Shown one piece after another: positions 16,401 to 26,303 of a DNA stretch of 64,000 bases. Source of the stretch: Planctomycetota bacterium (GTDB lineage: Bacteria > Planctomycetota > UBA1135 > GCA-002748355). Position 1 is the stretch's first letter. Every line of letters starts with the position of its first letter. A program made the position numbers and the translations under genes. The stretch spans positions 124,001 through 188,000 of the forward strand of contig PDSF01000028.1 in NCBI GenBank assembly GCA_002748355.1, given 5' to 3'. Under the pieces are notes generated by a model. The model made no database searches and was not told the origin of the DNA. It worked only from the letters and a program-made list of their open reading frames with translations.

Positions 16401-19219
16401 CGCGGCAGCACAACCTTCGCCAGGTCAATGTGCGCTTCCCCGCGGCCTCGCTTTCTGTCGTGACTGGGCTCTCGGGGAGTGGCAAGACCTCCCTGGCCTT
16501 CGACACGGTATTCCGCGAGGGGCAGCGGCGCTTTATCGAGAGTCTGTCCACCTATGCCCGGCGCTTTTTGGGGCGGCTGGAGCGGGCCCCAGTCGAGCGC
16601 ATCGATGGGCTTTTGCCGGCGATCGCCATCGACCAAAAAACAGCGGGTCGTAATCCCCGCTCGACGGTGGGCACCCAGACCGAGGTGCTCGATTATCTCC
16701 GGCTCTTGTTTGCGCGAGTCGGGCTGCCGCACTGTCCGCTGCACGGCGACGTGCTCGAAGTGCAGAGCCCGTCGATGCTGGCGGCGCGGGTGGTTCGCGA
16801 GCGGGAGGGCGCCAAGGGCATGGTCTTGGCGCCGCTGCGCTTGCCGCCGGGCATTACCGACGAAGACCTGGAGCTGTTCTTTGATGAGCAGCGTCAGGAG
16901 TGGCGCGAAGAAGGTCTTGCGCGCTACGCTCTTGGGGAGGATGCTCTCGAGATACATCGCCTTGATGACGAGGTGGATGCTCTCGAGCTGCGCAAAGGGC
17001 TGTGGCTGGTCGTTGACCGGGTGAGCTATGCCAAGCGCACGCAGTCGCGAATCGCTGAGGCCTTCGAACTCGCCGGTCACTGGGGCAAGGGTCGGGTGGC
17101 AATCGCGGACATCGATGCCTCGCCGCAGGTTTTCTCGCTGGAGCGGGCATGCCCCAAGTGTGAAGTCGCCCTGCCGATCGACCTGCACCCGCGCTTTTTC
17201 TCTTTCAACCACCATCAGGGGGCCTGCCCGGACTGCCATGGCCTGGGCACGCGCAAGAGCGTCTCGCTCGAAGCCCTGATCCAGGACGAGAGCAAGCCCT
17301 TGTTCGATGGCGCCCTGCCCAGGAACTATGGGGCGGGCCTGGGCTGGCTCTTCCATCCAAGCAAAGCCTTCGCGCGGCGGGCCTATGCGATGGCCGCGGC
17401 GAAGAAGTTCGACCTCCGGGGGACCTCGTGGAGAAAGCTCTCGACCAAGCAGAAAGACTACTTGCTCTGGGGCACGGGTGAGAGTGAATACAGCGTCGAG
17501 GTGAAGAGTTCGAGCCGGGGCCGGGAGCGGCATTGGACTTCGAAGGAGACTTGGCCTGGGATCGCGCGGGTTCTCGAAGAGCGCTTTGGGCAGCGGGAGA
17601 GCGACGCCGCCTTTAAGAATCTCGGGCAGTATCTCCACGAAGAAGTCTGCCGGACGTGCCAGGGGCGGCGACTGAGCGAGATGGCCTGCGCCGTGGAACT
17701 CAGTGGGGCATCGCTGCCTGAACTCTGCGCCGATGATCTCTTGTCGCTGCGGAGCTTCTTCCAAGAGTTGAAGCTCTCGAGCAGCGAGAAGCAGGTCGCC
17801 AAGGAGATCTTGAGTGAGATCAATGCGCGGCTCAGCTTCCTGGCCGACATGGGCCTGGGTTATCTGAGCCTGGATCGGCGCAGTTCGACGCTCAGCGGTG
17901 GAGAAGCCCAGCGGATTCGCCTCGCGAGCCAGCTGGGCTCGCGTTTGACCGGCACGCTCTATGTCCTCGATGAGCCTACGGTGGGGCTGCACCCCAGGGA
18001 TACCGAGCGGCTCTTGGGCAGCCTCGAGGGGCTTCGCGAGCTGGGGAACACCGTCATTGCCGTGGAGCATGACGAGGAGGTGATCCGGCGTGCGGATTGG
18101 GTGGTCGACATGGGGCCGGGTGCCGGGCGGCATGGTGGTGATCTTGTCTACCAAGGCAAGCCTGCCGGTCTCTTGCGAACCAAGGGCTCGCTCACTGGCG
18201 AGTGGCTCAGTGGTCAGCGGCAGTGGCCTGAGCGGGCTGAGCGGCGTAGGGGTAAGGGACGGCTGCGCCTGCAGCAGGTTCGGACGCATAACTTGAAGGC
18301 TGTGGACGCGGAGTTCCTTTACGGGGCTTTCAACTGCGTGACCGGGGTTTCGGGTTCGGGCAAGAGTTCGCTGGTGATGGAGAGCTTGCTGCCGGCGCTG
18401 CGTGGCGAGAAGGGTGAGTGGAAGCTCTCCGGAGCTTCCGCAGTCGAGGCGATCATCGTCGTCAACCAGGAAGCCTTGGGGGCGACGCCGCGTTCAACTC
18501 CGGCGACCTATACCGGGATTCTGGCCCCGATCCGGGACTTGTTTGCGCGCAGCGAGCACGCCCGGCGCCTCGGTTTTGGGCCGGGACGCTTCAGCTTCAA
18601 CGCCGCGCAAGGGCGTTGCCCGGCCTGCGAGGGGCGGGGGCAGATCCAGGTCGAGATGCACTTCTTGGCCGATGTCTGGGTCACTTGCGAACTGTGCAAG
18701 GGGCAGCGCTACAACGAGGGCACCCTGGCGGTGAAGTGGCGCGGCAAGAGCATCGCGGATGTGCTCGAGATGGAGGTGAAGGAGGCGCTGGAGTTTTTCG
18801 ATGCCCATAAGAAGGTCAAGCGAGCGCTGCGCGTCTTGTCTCAGGTCGGTCTGGGCTATCTGCAGCTCGGCCAGGGCGTGCACACCCTCAGTGGCGGCGA
18901 GGCGCAGCGCCTCAAGCTTGCGGCAGAGCTGTGCAAGGCGCCGCGGCCGGGCCAGCTCTTCCTTCTCGACGAGCCGACGACGGGCTTGCACATGGAGGAC
19001 GTGTGTAAGCTGCTGGGTGTTCTGGATCGCATCATTGAACGTGGCGGCACCGCCATCGTGATCGAGCACCACCCCGACGTGGCCCGTCATGCCGATTGGT
19101 TGCTCGACCTCGGCCCCGAGGGCGGTGATGGGGGCGGAGAGCTCGTGGCGATGGGGACACCCGAAGAGGTGATGGCGAGCAAGGCCTCGTGGACCGGCCG
19201 CTACCTCGGCACCAAATAA
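13448..19219 (+). CDS. uvrA: Excinuclease ABC subunit A, tandem double-length fusion
   Basis: A 1923-residue protein made of two complete UvrA units: residues 1 to ~950 and ~980-1923. Each unit has two ABC ATPase modules, giving four Walker A motifs (GVSGSGKSS near 31, another near 645, GLSGSGKTS near 1010, GVSGSGKSS near 1635) and four signatures (LSGGESQR ~497, LSGGEAQR ~836, ~1481, ~1814). Three of the four UvrA zinc modules have intact CxxC pairs. The first in unit 1 reads ACPEGH in place of the first CxxC. The linker (about 955-978) is very basic and includes an AT-hook-like [10 protein letters not shown]. UvrA finds DNA lesions as a dimer and loads UvrB; here the dimer would be covalent. 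Chlamydiae also have a double-length UvrA. Confidence 0.95.
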   Translation: MDELVLRGAREHNLKGVDVRIPRNALVCFTGVSGSGKSSLAYDTIYREGQRRYLESLSSYARQFLGNLEKPKLDHIEGLSPTVAIDQKSVSRNPRSTVGTITETWDFLRLLMARLGVPHCPECGSEVRAMAPKQIVDSILREGNQGDRLLVLAPVVRGRKGSYRKELAQWRRDGYVRVRVDGQVLRLDEDIELGRYHKHDIELVLDRVKLDASKRERLLDSIELAISVGEGFAATLRQDAGSERYTLFSALRACPEGHGALPELEPVLFSFNGPQGACPDCDGLGERRGIAEELLVRAPELSIKDGALNCLNPKGFVLFTRFHVDHLDQVLRDFGSSIEHPLEGMSDLQQEVLFYGAGERVYEFGFKHQGKKFAVEGKDRRQFPGLVGLLQKVWDEYRPKAMSRLMHARRCPSCDGQRLGPVPRSVRFEGRNIGELAAMTIGEAQRYFAEQSEAIEKGAGARAEIGRELFRELNERLYFLAKVGLEYLRLDRSAATLSGGESQRIRLAAQVGSGLRGVLYVLDEPSIGLHARDNARLIETLHELRDRGNTVCVVEHDEETMRNSDWLVDVGPGAGVLGGEIVASGPPEQVLAGSSLTARFLKGEERIELPERRPRPKDWLKLQGVAQHNLQNVDVEIPLGRLVCVSGVSGSGKSSLVHHVLHKILARELNGAEMVPGKYRKISGHEQLEKVIEIDQAPIGRTPRSNPATYTGVWTLIRDLYTLLPESRQRGYAKGRFSFNVKGGRCEACQGAGVRQLEMQLLESVEVTCEVCGGTRFNRETLEILFKGRSVADLLEMSISEARDFFRVHPKISRILSVLEEVGLGYVRLGQRSTTLSGGEAQRIKLASELARPSQGGSFYILDEPTTGLHFDDVRKLLAALQRLVEEGNSVLVIEHDLDVLKCADWVLDLGPEGGDGGGRLLAAGTPEEIVLCEESYTGRALASVLRRGPRPGPKPAKTAKPRKKRKAGRPRKKRPAEDLVVYGARQHNLRQVNVRFPAASLSVVTGLSGSGKTSLAFDTVFREGQRRFIESLSTYARRFLGRLERAPVERIDGLLPAIAIDQKTAGRNPRSTVGTQTEVLDYLRLLFARVGLPHCPLHGDVLEVQSPSMLAARVVREREGAKGMVLAPLRLPPGITDEDLELFFDEQRQEWREEGLARYALGEDALEIHRLDDEVDALELRKGLWLVVDRVSYAKRTQSRIAEAFELAGHWGKGRVAIADIDASPQVFSLERACPKCEVALPIDLHPRFFSFNHHQGACPDCHGLGTRKSVSLEALIQDESKPLFDGALPRNYGAGLGWLFHPSKAFARRAYAMAAAKKFDLRGTSWRKLSTKQKDYLLWGTGESEYSVEVKSSSRGRERHWTSKETWPGIARVLEERFGQRESDAAFKNLGQYLHEEVCRTCQGRRLSEMACAVELSGASLPELCADDLLSLRSFFQELKLSSSEKQVAKEILSEINARLSFLADMGLGYLSLDRRSSTLSGGEAQRIRLASQLGSRLTGTLYVLDEPTVGLHPRDTERLLGSLEGLRELGNTVIAVEHDEEVIRRADWVVDMGPGAGRHGGDLVYQGKPAGLLRTKGSLTGEWLSGQRQWPERAERRRGKGRLRLQQVRTHNLKAVDAEFLYGAFNCVTGVSGSGKSSLVMESLLPALRGEKGEWKLSGASAVEAIIVVNQEALGATPRSTPATYTGILAPIRDLFARSEHARRLGFGPGRFSFNAAQGRCPACEGRGQIQVEMHFLADVWVTCELCKGQRYNEGTLAVKWRGKSIADVLEMEVKEALEFFDAHKKVKRALRVLSQVGLGYLQLGQGVHTLSGGEAQRLKLAAELCKAPRPGQLFLLDEPTTGLHMEDVCKLLGVLDRIIERGGTAIVIEHHPDVARHADWLLDLGPEGGDGGGELVAMGTPEEVMASKASWTGRYLGTK

Positions 19220-19263
19220 CGCAGCAGCCGCAGCCGATGCCGCAGTTCTTTACGGGCAAGTTG

Positions 19264-19444
19264 CCAGGCCGTTGAATGATTCGCACGGCGACAATGCACC
19301 GTCTGCGACCCCCCCCTTGGCGCCATAAAGCCTCGACGAATCAGTAGATTCGCCGGCCTTTTCCGGCACCAATGGGACGCCGAATCCGGCACTCTGTTAC
19401 TCGTGCGCCTTTTTCAAAGGCCTGCTTGGTCAAGATCAGGAAGG
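19264..19444. repeat. Dispersed intergenic element, copy B
   Basis: The fullest-looking copy. It has CAGGCCGTTGAA at its left, GGCGCCATAANGCCTCGAC at 19319-19337, then GAATCAGTAGATTC, a CCAATGGGACGCCGAAT block, CCGGCACTCTGT (to 19397) and a CGCCTTTTTC block. It ends about 10 bp before the TTG start at 19455, so it doubles as the leader of that gene. Confidence 0.65.
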
Positions 19445-19454
19445 ATGGCTGAAC

Positions 19455-20330
19455 TTGGGAGAACTTTTCGCTCTGGCCTGTGCTCTTTTCTGGTCCTTTG
19501 CGGTCATTCTCTTCCGTAAGTCCGGAGACAGCATCCCGCCTTTGGCCTTGAACCTTTTCCGGGTCGGGCTCACCAGCGTTCTCTTCCTGCTCACGATGTG
19601 GGTGCAGGGGATACCCTTGCTGGGCCAGGCGCCTGCTCGGGATTACTGGGTTTTAATGGCTAGCGGCGTCATCGCCATCGCCATCTCTGACACCCTCTTC
19701 CATATGAGTTTGAACCGGGTGGGGGCCGGGATTAACGCCATCGTCGACAGCATGTACAGCCCCTCGGTGGTCTTCTTCGCTTATCTGCTATTGGGAGAAA
19801 CCATCAGTTTCTGGCAGTTCGTGGGTATGGTGATCATGATCTTGAGCATCATTATCGCTACCCAGGTGAAAGCTCCCAAAGGCACCAGCCATCGCACGCT
19901 GGTTTATGGCGTGATCCTGGGCGTGGGCGCCATGTGTTTCCTCGGCTTTGGTATCGTCTTGGCCAAGGGCGTCCTGGAAGAAGCCAATGTGCTCTGGGCG
20001 ACCACGATCCGACAACTAGGCAGCCTGGCGGTGCTGGTGCCTGCTGCCTTGATTCACCCCGATCGCCGCCGTCTTTGGCGGGTATTTGTCCCCAATCGCA
20101 GCTGGCGTTACAGCGTTCCAGGCACCCTGCTAGGCTCCTACTTCGCCCTTATCTTTTGGATTGCCGGGATGAAGTATATTTCTGCCGGCCGCTGCGCCAT
20201 CCTCAACCAGACCAGCACCATCTATTTGCTGATCCTGGCCAGCTGGCTGCTGAAGGAACCCTTTGGCTACCGGCGTGCGACCGCAGCCCTACTGGCGATC
20301 GGCGGCGCTTTGCTGGTGATTAGCCTGTAA
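19455..20330 (+). CDS. EamA/DMT-superfamily membrane transporter
   Basis: A 291-residue inner-membrane protein with about ten hydrophobic helices in two five-helix EamA repeats (for example LNLFRVGLTSVLFLLT in the first and SYFALIFWIAGMKYISAG in the second), the layout of drug/metabolite exporters. The start is taken as TTG at 19455, ten bases after an AGGAAGG ribosome-binding site; the nearby ATG at 19445 is out of frame. The substrate cannot be predicted. It lies directly after dispersed element B and before element C, so element copies flank the gene. Confidence 0.88.
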   Translation: MGELFALACALFWSFAVILFRKSGDSIPPLALNLFRVGLTSVLFLLTMWVQGIPLLGQAPARDYWVLMASGVIAIAISDTLFHMSLNRVGAGINAIVDSMYSPSVVFFAYLLLGETISFWQFVGMVIMILSIIIATQVKAPKGTSHRTLVYGVILGVGAMCFLGFGIVLAKGVLEEANVLWATTIRQLGSLAVLVPAALIHPDRRRLWRVFVPNRSWRYSVPGTLLGSYFALIFWIAGMKYISAGRCAILNQTSTIYLLILASWLLKEPFGYRRATAALLAIGGALLVISL

Positions 20331-20372
20331 GGCGGTCGGTGCTTCCAGGTGGAAGTGTCACTCCCCTGTTCG

Positions 20373-20480
20373 CAGGTCGTTGAAAAACGAATCGGTAGAT
20401 TGGCCTGCGTTTTCTGGCGCCAATGGGACGCCGAATAAGGCACTCTATCACTCGTGGGGATTTCTCAGCATCCTGTTAGT
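20373..20480. repeat. Dispersed intergenic element, copy C (internally deleted)
   Basis: It shares CAGGTCGTTGAA, CGAATCGGTAGAT (20388-20400), CCAATGGGACGCCGAAT and GGCACTCTAT (20439-20448) plus CACTCGTG with copy B but lacks roughly 60 bp between the first two blocks. It sits between convergent genes, so it cannot be simply a promoter. The rest of 20331-20628 shows nothing further. Confidence 0.6.
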
Positions 20481-20628
20481 GGCCGATTCTCTCGGTGTAG
20501 CTTTGTTGGCGGCAGTCACCAAGCAAAGGATCAATAAATACCCTAGTAATAGAGTTTGCTTCGAGCGCGGCGGGCGCCTTCCTTGATAGGCCTTTCCGGC
20601 GATCCCCATTGATCCGGCTCTTTCTTTC

Positions 20629-23600
20629 TTAGCTCAGCCTGCGCCGCACTGGTGTTGCTTGTAGGAAGGCTGGGCGTTCGTTGCGCTGGGGCATTCTGCG
20701 GCTGAGGGTGCTGAGGAGATGCCGGGCTAGGGAGCGGGTGCGGCGAGCCTCCTGAACCCGGCCGAGCGCGCGCAGAGCCTCGGCCTTTTCGAGCCAGAAG
20801 CGAAGGATCCAGGTGGGTTCGAGGCTGTATTCACGTAGTTCGCGTAGGGCGCTCTCTGCGTATTCGAGGGCAATCTCGGGCTCAGCTTCGCTGTGGGCGC
20901 AGCGGGCGGCGAGGCTGCGGGCTAGGAGCACCGGGCGGGGGAGGCCGAGGGACTCGGCGTCGGCGAGGCAGTTCTTGGCCTCGGCTAAGGGGACGGGGGC
21001 CAGTTCGCAGCGAGCTTCGAGTCCGTAGAGGGCTGCCTCGACGGCGATAGGGGGCTGCTTCAGCTCCAAGGCATGGTCCCTGAGGGCGGCGTAGCGTGAA
21101 ACCGCTTCCTGCGGGTGCCTTTGGTAGAGGGCGGCGCGGCAGAGCAGTACTTCGGAGAGAAGCCGATGAGTAGGGAGCTGGCTTTGCGACTGAACTTGTT
21201 GCAAGCGGGCCTCGGCCTTACTGCCGCGGCCGATCTCAAGCTCGAAGCGGGCGCGGAGAATTTGCGCCCACTCCATGTCGTGGGAGAGCCCGAGGTCGCG
21301 GTAGGCGCGTTCGCCGGCGGCGAAGTGTTTGTCGGCGAGATCGATGCGCAGCCTCGCCGCCTCGAAACGTGCTAGCAGCGTCGTGCCTTGGGTATGCAGC
21401 ACTGGATGCTCTTGGCGGATCCTCTCCAGCATGAGCCGCGCCTGCATCGCGACGCTGAGGCCGTCACGCAGGAAGCCCAACTCGCCGAGTAGGGTCGCTT
21501 CGAGGAGCAGGGTCTCGGCTTCTTCGGGGCCGTCCTGATCGCTAGCGAGCTCTGTCTTGGCCGTCTGCAGTAAGGCGTAGGCCTGGCTGAAAAAACCACG
21601 TGTTTCGGCGATGTGGGCCAGGCGCAGCCTGAGACGGGCGCTTTCTTCAGCATCCTTCAAAGGCAAGGCCAGGCTCAGAGCCCGTTCAATCAGCTCTTGG
21701 GCTTTTTCGAGCTGTCCTTCGCGGGCCGCGAGCCGTGCTGCGAGTTCCTTGTGCTTGAGCCAAGAGCGTAGATGCACCGGGTTTCGCGGCAGGAGCCGCA
21801 AGTGCAGTTCGGTCCGGCGTAGCAGTTTGCGACAACGGTTCAGCTCGCCCGAGAGAAACCTCGCCCGAGCGGCATCGAGCAAGGGAGGCACCGCGCGGGC
21901 GTGCTTAGCAGCGCGGGACCAGTGAAGACCAGTGACCAGCGGGTCGGCGCCTCGTGAACTCAGCAGTGCGGCGGCTTGGCCGTGTAGGCGCACGCGTTCG
22001 TCACGTCCGATGAAGTCGAGTACCGCCTCGCGCTGACTCGTGCGCTTGAAGCGCAGACGCGCGCCGCTGGCGAGAACCCAGGAATCGCGCAGCGCCGAGA
22101 GCGCTTCGAGCACGTGGAGCTCGCGTTCACCGAGCAGGGCGGCGACGTCGTGGGCATCGAAGATGAGGCCAAGCACGGCGGCGGCGCCGAGGGCGCGGGT
22201 CTGTAGCTCGCTGAGCTGCTGCCAGTGTGCGGCGAGGTACTGCTCGACACTTGCGGAGAGGGGGAGGCGCCTGCTGAGCCTTGCGTCGTGGAACTCGCCT
22301 TCGCTGCCCTGGAGTCTCCCTTCTTCGGTAAGCCGGATCAGGGTTTCGAGGATGAGCCCCGGCACCGGTGCGATGCGCCTGCCTATTGCCGCTGCGACGC
22401 GGCTGCCTTCGCTTGGATCCCGGAACAGCGCCTTGACGAAGGCGGCGGCCTCGTCGCTAGAGAGCTGTTCGATCTCAAGGCTCTCTACTGGGAGCTCGGC
22501 GAAGTCTGGGCGCCGTTGTTCGTGGTTGCTGGTCAAGAGGATGAGCACATGGGCCTTCTTCTCGGCCAGGAAGCGAAGAACTCGGATCGTTGCCGGGTCT
22601 AGCCGTTCGGCGCGGTGGATGCGTAGCACCAGCGGCCAGCGGGAGTCGCCGACTCGGCGCAGGGCCTCTGCTGCCAGTCCGGCAGGGAAGGTGCGCTCGT
22701 CCCCTAGGCTGCGAGTGAGTAGGGCCTCGGCTAGGTCCTGGGCTTCCTTTTCTTCGAACCCGCCCAGCTGCACCAGGCGGCTGCTCAGTCGATCCAGGGC
22801 GCGGAAGGAGTCGATGCGAGCCTGCCCGGCGTAGTGCTCGACCAAGACACCGGCGATGGGGTTTCCGCGAGCATCCTCAGGGCGTTCCCCCGCAATCGCC
22901 GCGTAGTAGCGCAGGGTTCGCCGCTGATCGAGTTGCTTCTGGATCCACTCGTCGGTCAGGCGACGTTTACCGACTCCCATGGGGCCATGGATGTGGAGGA
23001 TGCGCATCCTCCCCTCCGAGGCGGCTTCGAATTCTTGGTCCAGATAGGCCAATTCTCGGTGCCGACCAAAGAGTGGGGTGTGGGCCGGACGGCGGCTGGC
23101 ACGTAGGCGCCTGGCGGAGCGGAGCAAAGGCAGCCGGCGTTCGCTCGCGCGCCAGCTGCGTGCGGCTTCGCCTTGCTCCCAGAGCTGGGCCAGCTCTTCG
23201 GCGCTCGGCCGTTGCTCGGCTTTTGTCTCCAGCATGCGCAGCAGGACATGGTCGGCGAAGGGGGAAAGGCGAGGCCGGTAGTTGGAGGGCTGCTCCGGCG
23301 TGTCTTCGAGGATCCTCCGGATCATCTCGTCGGCGCTCAGCTGCTCTTCGCGGCAGGCAAAGGGGTGGCGCCCGGCGGCGAGTTCGTACAGGGTGACGCC
23401 GAGGGCATAGATGTCGGCCTCGGGTTGGTGGGGGCGGCCGCGTAGGCATTCGGGGGCGAGGTAGGCGAGGCTGCCATGAACGCCGGCGGAGCGGGCACGC
23501 CCCCGCAGCAGTGGGCGCTGGGTGGCGAAGCCGAGGTCCATCAGCTTGCAGTGGCCGTCACTGGTCAGAACGAGGTTTTCCGGCTTGATGTCGCGGTGGA

Positions 23601-24036
23601 TGACACGCGCCCGATGCAGGGACGCCAGTCCGGCAGCCGCCTGGGCACCGACCACCCGCACCAGGGTTTCGACGGCGGCGCCGCCCTCAAGAATCTGGCG
23701 AAGGGTGCGACCTTCGACAAACTCCATCAGCAGGTAGACCAGGGGGCGCCCGCGCCAGCGCCGTTCTTCGAGCCCATAAATGCGCAGGACATTGGGGTGG
23801 CGCAGCTCTTTGCCGATGCGTGCCTCCTCTCGGAAGCGTGCGGCCGCGTTTTCGTCTCCGAGGAGGTCGTTGCGCAAGAACTTGACCGCGATTTCGCTCC
23901 CCGGCGCCAGGCCGCGTAGCGCCCGCTCGACTCGGGCGCGGTGCACGGTCCCGTGCTCGCCGGCGCCGAGTTCCTCAAGGAGGGTCAGGTTGCCGAAGCT
24001 ACCGCTTGGCTGAGCTTGCGGGGTGGAGGAATCCAT
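20629..24036 (-). CDS. Ser/Thr protein kinase fused to a predicted ATPase and TPR-like repeats
   Basis: A 1135-residue cytoplasmic protein, with no transmembrane helix seen. Residues ~15-290 form a Hanks-type kinase: glycine loop LGAGEHGTVHRA, Lys in EIAVKFL, catalytic HRDIKPEN, DLG in place of DFG, and APE in YLAPECL. A STAND/AAA-like ATPase follows at ~325-700, with Walker A GPMGVGKRR (Arg where Ser/Thr is usual). Residues ~720-1100 are helical TPR-like repeats. The architecture resembles PknK/AfsR-type regulators that sense a signal through the repeats. The start at 24036 has no clear ribosome-binding site. It is divergent from the E1 gene and may regulate that operon, which is inference from position only. 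Confidence 0.9.
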   Translation of the reverse strand: MDSSTPQAQPSGSFGNLTLLEELGAGEHGTVHRARVERALRGLAPGSEIAVKFLRNDLLGDENAAARFREEARIGKELRHPNVLRIYGLEERRWRGRPLVYLLMEFVEGRTLRQILEGGAAVETLVRVVGAQAAAGLASLHRARVIHRDIKPENLVLTSDGHCKLMDLGFATQRPLLRGRARSAGVHGSLAYLAPECLRGRPHQPEADIYALGVTLYELAAGRHPFACREEQLSADEMIRRILEDTPEQPSNYRPRLSPFADHVLLRMLETKAEQRPSAEELAQLWEQGEAARSWRASERRLPLLRSARRLRASRRPAHTPLFGRHRELAYLDQEFEAASEGRMRILHIHGPMGVGKRRLTDEWIQKQLDQRRTLRYYAAIAGERPEDARGNPIAGVLVEHYAGQARIDSFRALDRLSSRLVQLGGFEEKEAQDLAEALLTRSLGDERTFPAGLAAEALRRVGDSRWPLVLRIHRAERLDPATIRVLRFLAEKKAHVLILLTSNHEQRRPDFAELPVESLEIEQLSSDEAAAFVKALFRDPSEGSRVAAAIGRRIAPVPGLILETLIRLTEEGRLQGSEGEFHDARLSRRLPLSASVEQYLAAHWQQLSELQTRALGAAAVLGLIFDAHDVAALLGERELHVLEALSALRDSWVLASGARLRFKRTSQREAVLDFIGRDERVRLHGQAAALLSSRGADPLVTGLHWSRAAKHARAVPPLLDAARARFLSGELNRCRKLLRRTELHLRLLPRNPVHLRSWLKHKELAARLAAREGQLEKAQELIERALSLALPLKDAEESARLRLRLAHIAETRGFFSQAYALLQTAKTELASDQDGPEEAETLLLEATLLGELGFLRDGLSVAMQARLMLERIRQEHPVLHTQGTTLLARFEAARLRIDLADKHFAAGERAYRDLGLSHDMEWAQILRARFELEIGRGSKAEARLQQVQSQSQLPTHRLLSEVLLCRAALYQRHPQEAVSRYAALRDHALELKQPPIAVEAALYGLEARCELAPVPLAEAKNCLADAESLGLPRPVLLARSLAARCAHSEAEPEIALEYAESALRELREYSLEPTWILRFWLEKAEALRALGRVQEARRTRSLARHLLSTLSRRMPQRNERPAFLQATPVRRRLS

Positions 24037-24221
24037 CAGGGAAACGAGATAGGGTGCAGCCGAAGCCTCCGGAGTTCCAGTGGGGCGAAGGTCTTCGGCC
24101 GGGGGCGGATTTTTTCGATACCGTCAGCGACTTGGCGCAGGCCGACAGTTCTTCATCGAGCGACCCTTATCCGCCGATAGACTCCGAAGCGAGCTTCCTT
24201 CTCTCGTCCCCTGGAGATCCC

Positions 24222-26240
24222 TTGGCCGCAGAAGACCCCAAAGCAGCGCAAAGTTCTGTGTCGATCCCTGCCGAAGAGCGGCAGCATCTGCGGCTGTACC
24301 GTGAAATGCTGCGGATTCGCTGCTTTGAGGAAATGCTCCAGAAGCTGCTGGCCGAAGGCAAAGTGGGCGGGACGACCCATCTCTGCATTGGGCAGGAAGC
24401 CGTGCCGGTGGGCGTCTCGTCGCTGTTGACGCAGGAGGATCTCGTCGTCTCGACGCATCGCGGACACGGCCACCTGCTGGCCAAGGGGGCCCGCGCGGAT
24501 CGCGCGCTTGCCGAGATCGCGGGACGGGAGACCGGCTACTGCAAGGGCAAGGGTGGCAGTCAACACGTCGCCGTGCCCGAGATCGGCCACATGGGCAGCA
24601 ATGGCATCACCGGCGGCGGCCTTCCCATTGGCACCGGGCTGGGGCTGGCGCAGAGGATGCTCGCCACCGGGCGCTGCGTCGTGGTCTATCTGGGTGACGG
24701 TGCAGCGGATACTGGGAATTTCCACGAGTCGCTCAACCTGGCCTCGCTTTGGAAACTGCCGGTGGTCTACGCGCTGGAGAACAACCTCTACGCGATGTCG
24801 ACCCCCGTGTCGAAGAGCTCGGCCTGTGCCAGCTTTGCCGACTGGGCTTCGCGATACAGCGGCTTGGAGGCCAGGCGTATTGACGGCAACGACGTGCTCG
24901 CGGTGGCGGAGGCCTTCGCGCCGTTGCTGGATCGGGCGCGACGGGGAGAGGGGCCGGCCCTGATCGAGTGCCTGACCTATCGGCAATCCGGCCACAGCAA
25001 GAGTGACGCGCGCGTCTACCGCAGTCGCGAGGAAGAGGCCGAGTGGCGCGCCAAGGATCCCCTCGAAGTGCTGAAGGCGAAGGCGGGCTTGCGCGATGCC
25101 GCGGTGGAGGAGGTCGCGGCCGAGGTCGCGGCGGAGATGGCCGAAGCCAAGGCCTTCGCCCTGAACTCGCCCGCAGGTGATCGCAGCCTGGCGCTGGCTC
25201 ATATGGAAATCCGTGAGCCCGAAGCTTTGGAGGATGCTCCCGAGCAGCGCATTGCCGAGGGGAGCGAGACCAGCTTGACCGAGGCCCTGCGGGAGGTGCT
25301 GCGCCAGGAGCTGGCACGCGATCCCGCCACCCTGCTGATCGGCGAGGATATCGGGGTGTACGGAGGGGCTTTTGGGGTCACCCGCGGGCTGCTGGAGGAA
25401 TTTGGCCAGGAGCGGGTCCGCGAGACTCCTATTTGCGAGAGCGGTTTCGTTGGTCTCTCGGTGGGGGCAGCCACTGGCGGCTTGCGGCCGATCGCCGAGC
25501 TGATGTTTGGCGACTTCACGGCCTGTTGCATGGACGCTTTGGTCAATCACGCGGCCAAGTTCCATTACATGTATGCGGGCGCTCTCGACGTGCCCTTTAC
25601 CCTGCGCATGCCGGTGGGGCGGCGTCATGGATACGGGGCGACCCACTCGCAGAGCCTCGAAGCGTGGTTCTGCCACGTGCCGGGGATGCAGGTGCTCTTC
25701 CCGTCGAACGTGGCTGATGCGGTCGGCTTGTTGCGGACGGCGATCCGTAGCGATGTGCCGGTTTTGTTCCTGGAGCACAAGCTGCTCTATCCCAGTCGCG
25801 GGGTGATGCCGAGTCCCAATCACTGCGTGCCCTTTGGCCGGGCCCGGGTTGTGCATCCGGGGCTGGAGCTGAGCATGGTCTCTTATGGGCACAGCGTCGG
25901 CACCGCGCTTGAGGCGATTCGGCATTTGGAGAAGCGCGGGCACTCGGTCGAGTTGTTGGATTTGCGCTCGTTGGCGCCCTTCGATCGCGACGCGGTGATT
26001 CAGTCGGTGCGGAAGACGGGGAGAATGCTCTTCGTGCAGGAAGCCTCGACCATCGGGGGCGTTGCCGATCGAGTGATCGCTGACGTGTTACCCGATGTTT
26101 TTGCGCAGCTGCACGCCCCGATCGAGAAACTGGGAATGGCGCATGTGCCCTTCCCCTCGTCGCCGCAGTTGGAGGAGCTCGTGCTGCCCTCGGTGCCAGA
26201 TATCGTGCGTGCGGCACTACCGCTTTTGACCGAGTATTGA
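24222..26240 (+). CDS. 2-oxoacid dehydrogenase E1, alpha and beta subunits fused
   Basis: A 672-residue protein from a TTG at 24222, chosen because GGAG lies 6 bases upstream and the homologous region begins soon after; longer frames run into the divergent kinase gene. Residues 1 to ~330 are E1-alpha with the thiamine-diphosphate motif GDGAADTGNFHESLNL...ENN (about 157-187). Residues ~345-672 are E1-beta (LLIGEDIGVYGGAFGVTRGL, ICESGFVGLSVGAA). E1 decarboxylates a 2-oxoacid (pyruvate, acetoin or a branched-chain acid) and reductively acylates a lipoyl lysine. The partner is the lipoyl protein 63 bp downstream. No E3 gene is nearby. It most resembles pyruvate/acetoin-type E1, but the substrate is not fixed by what I can see. 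Confidence 0.92.
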   Translation: MAAEDPKAAQSSVSIPAEERQHLRLYREMLRIRCFEEMLQKLLAEGKVGGTTHLCIGQEAVPVGVSSLLTQEDLVVSTHRGHGHLLAKGARADRALAEIAGRETGYCKGKGGSQHVAVPEIGHMGSNGITGGGLPIGTGLGLAQRMLATGRCVVVYLGDGAADTGNFHESLNLASLWKLPVVYALENNLYAMSTPVSKSSACASFADWASRYSGLEARRIDGNDVLAVAEAFAPLLDRARRGEGPALIECLTYRQSGHSKSDARVYRSREEEAEWRAKDPLEVLKAKAGLRDAAVEEVAAEVAAEMAEAKAFALNSPAGDRSLALAHMEIREPEALEDAPEQRIAEGSETSLTEALREVLRQELARDPATLLIGEDIGVYGGAFGVTRGLLEEFGQERVRETPICESGFVGLSVGAATGGLRPIAELMFGDFTACCMDALVNHAAKFHYMYAGALDVPFTLRMPVGRRHGYGATHSQSLEAWFCHVPGMQVLFPSNVADAVGLLRTAIRSDVPVLFLEHKLLYPSRGVMPSPNHCVPFGRARVVHPGLELSMVSYGHSVGTALEAIRHLEKRGHSVELLDLRSLAPFDRDAVIQSVRKTGRMLFVQEASTIGGVADRVIADVLPDVFAQLHAPIEKLGMAHVPFPSSPQLEELVLPSVPDIVRAALPLLTEY

Positions 26241-26261
26241 TCCGCCCCGGCAGGGGCGGAT
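26240..26261 (+). terminator. Hairpin between E1 and E2-like genes
   Basis: ATCCGCCCC (26240-26248) pairs with GGGGCGGAT (26253-26261), a perfect 9-bp stem that begins at the last base of the E1 stop. No U-tract follows and the next gene starts 43 bp on, so partial termination or RNA processing that sets E1:E2 ratio is more likely than full termination. Confidence 0.5.
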
Positions 26262-26303
26262 GCTTCTGGGGATTCACCTCCCATAGAGCTTTGGAGTAGC
26301 TGG

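Noticed and set aside
16208..18289. 693-codon minus-strand frame inside uvrA
   Set aside because: It lies wholly antisense to the UvrA coding sequence, whose motifs are intact; long antisense frames are common at this GC content.
19264..19444. Sigma54-type promoter in dispersed element B (GGCAC...GTGC)
   Set aside because: The GG and GC dinucleotides are not at the required 10-nt spacing, and copy C is not upstream of a gene.
24153..25943. 596-codon minus-strand frame inside the E1 gene
   Set aside because: Antisense shadow of a well-conserved E1 alpha/beta gene, with no recognisable domain.
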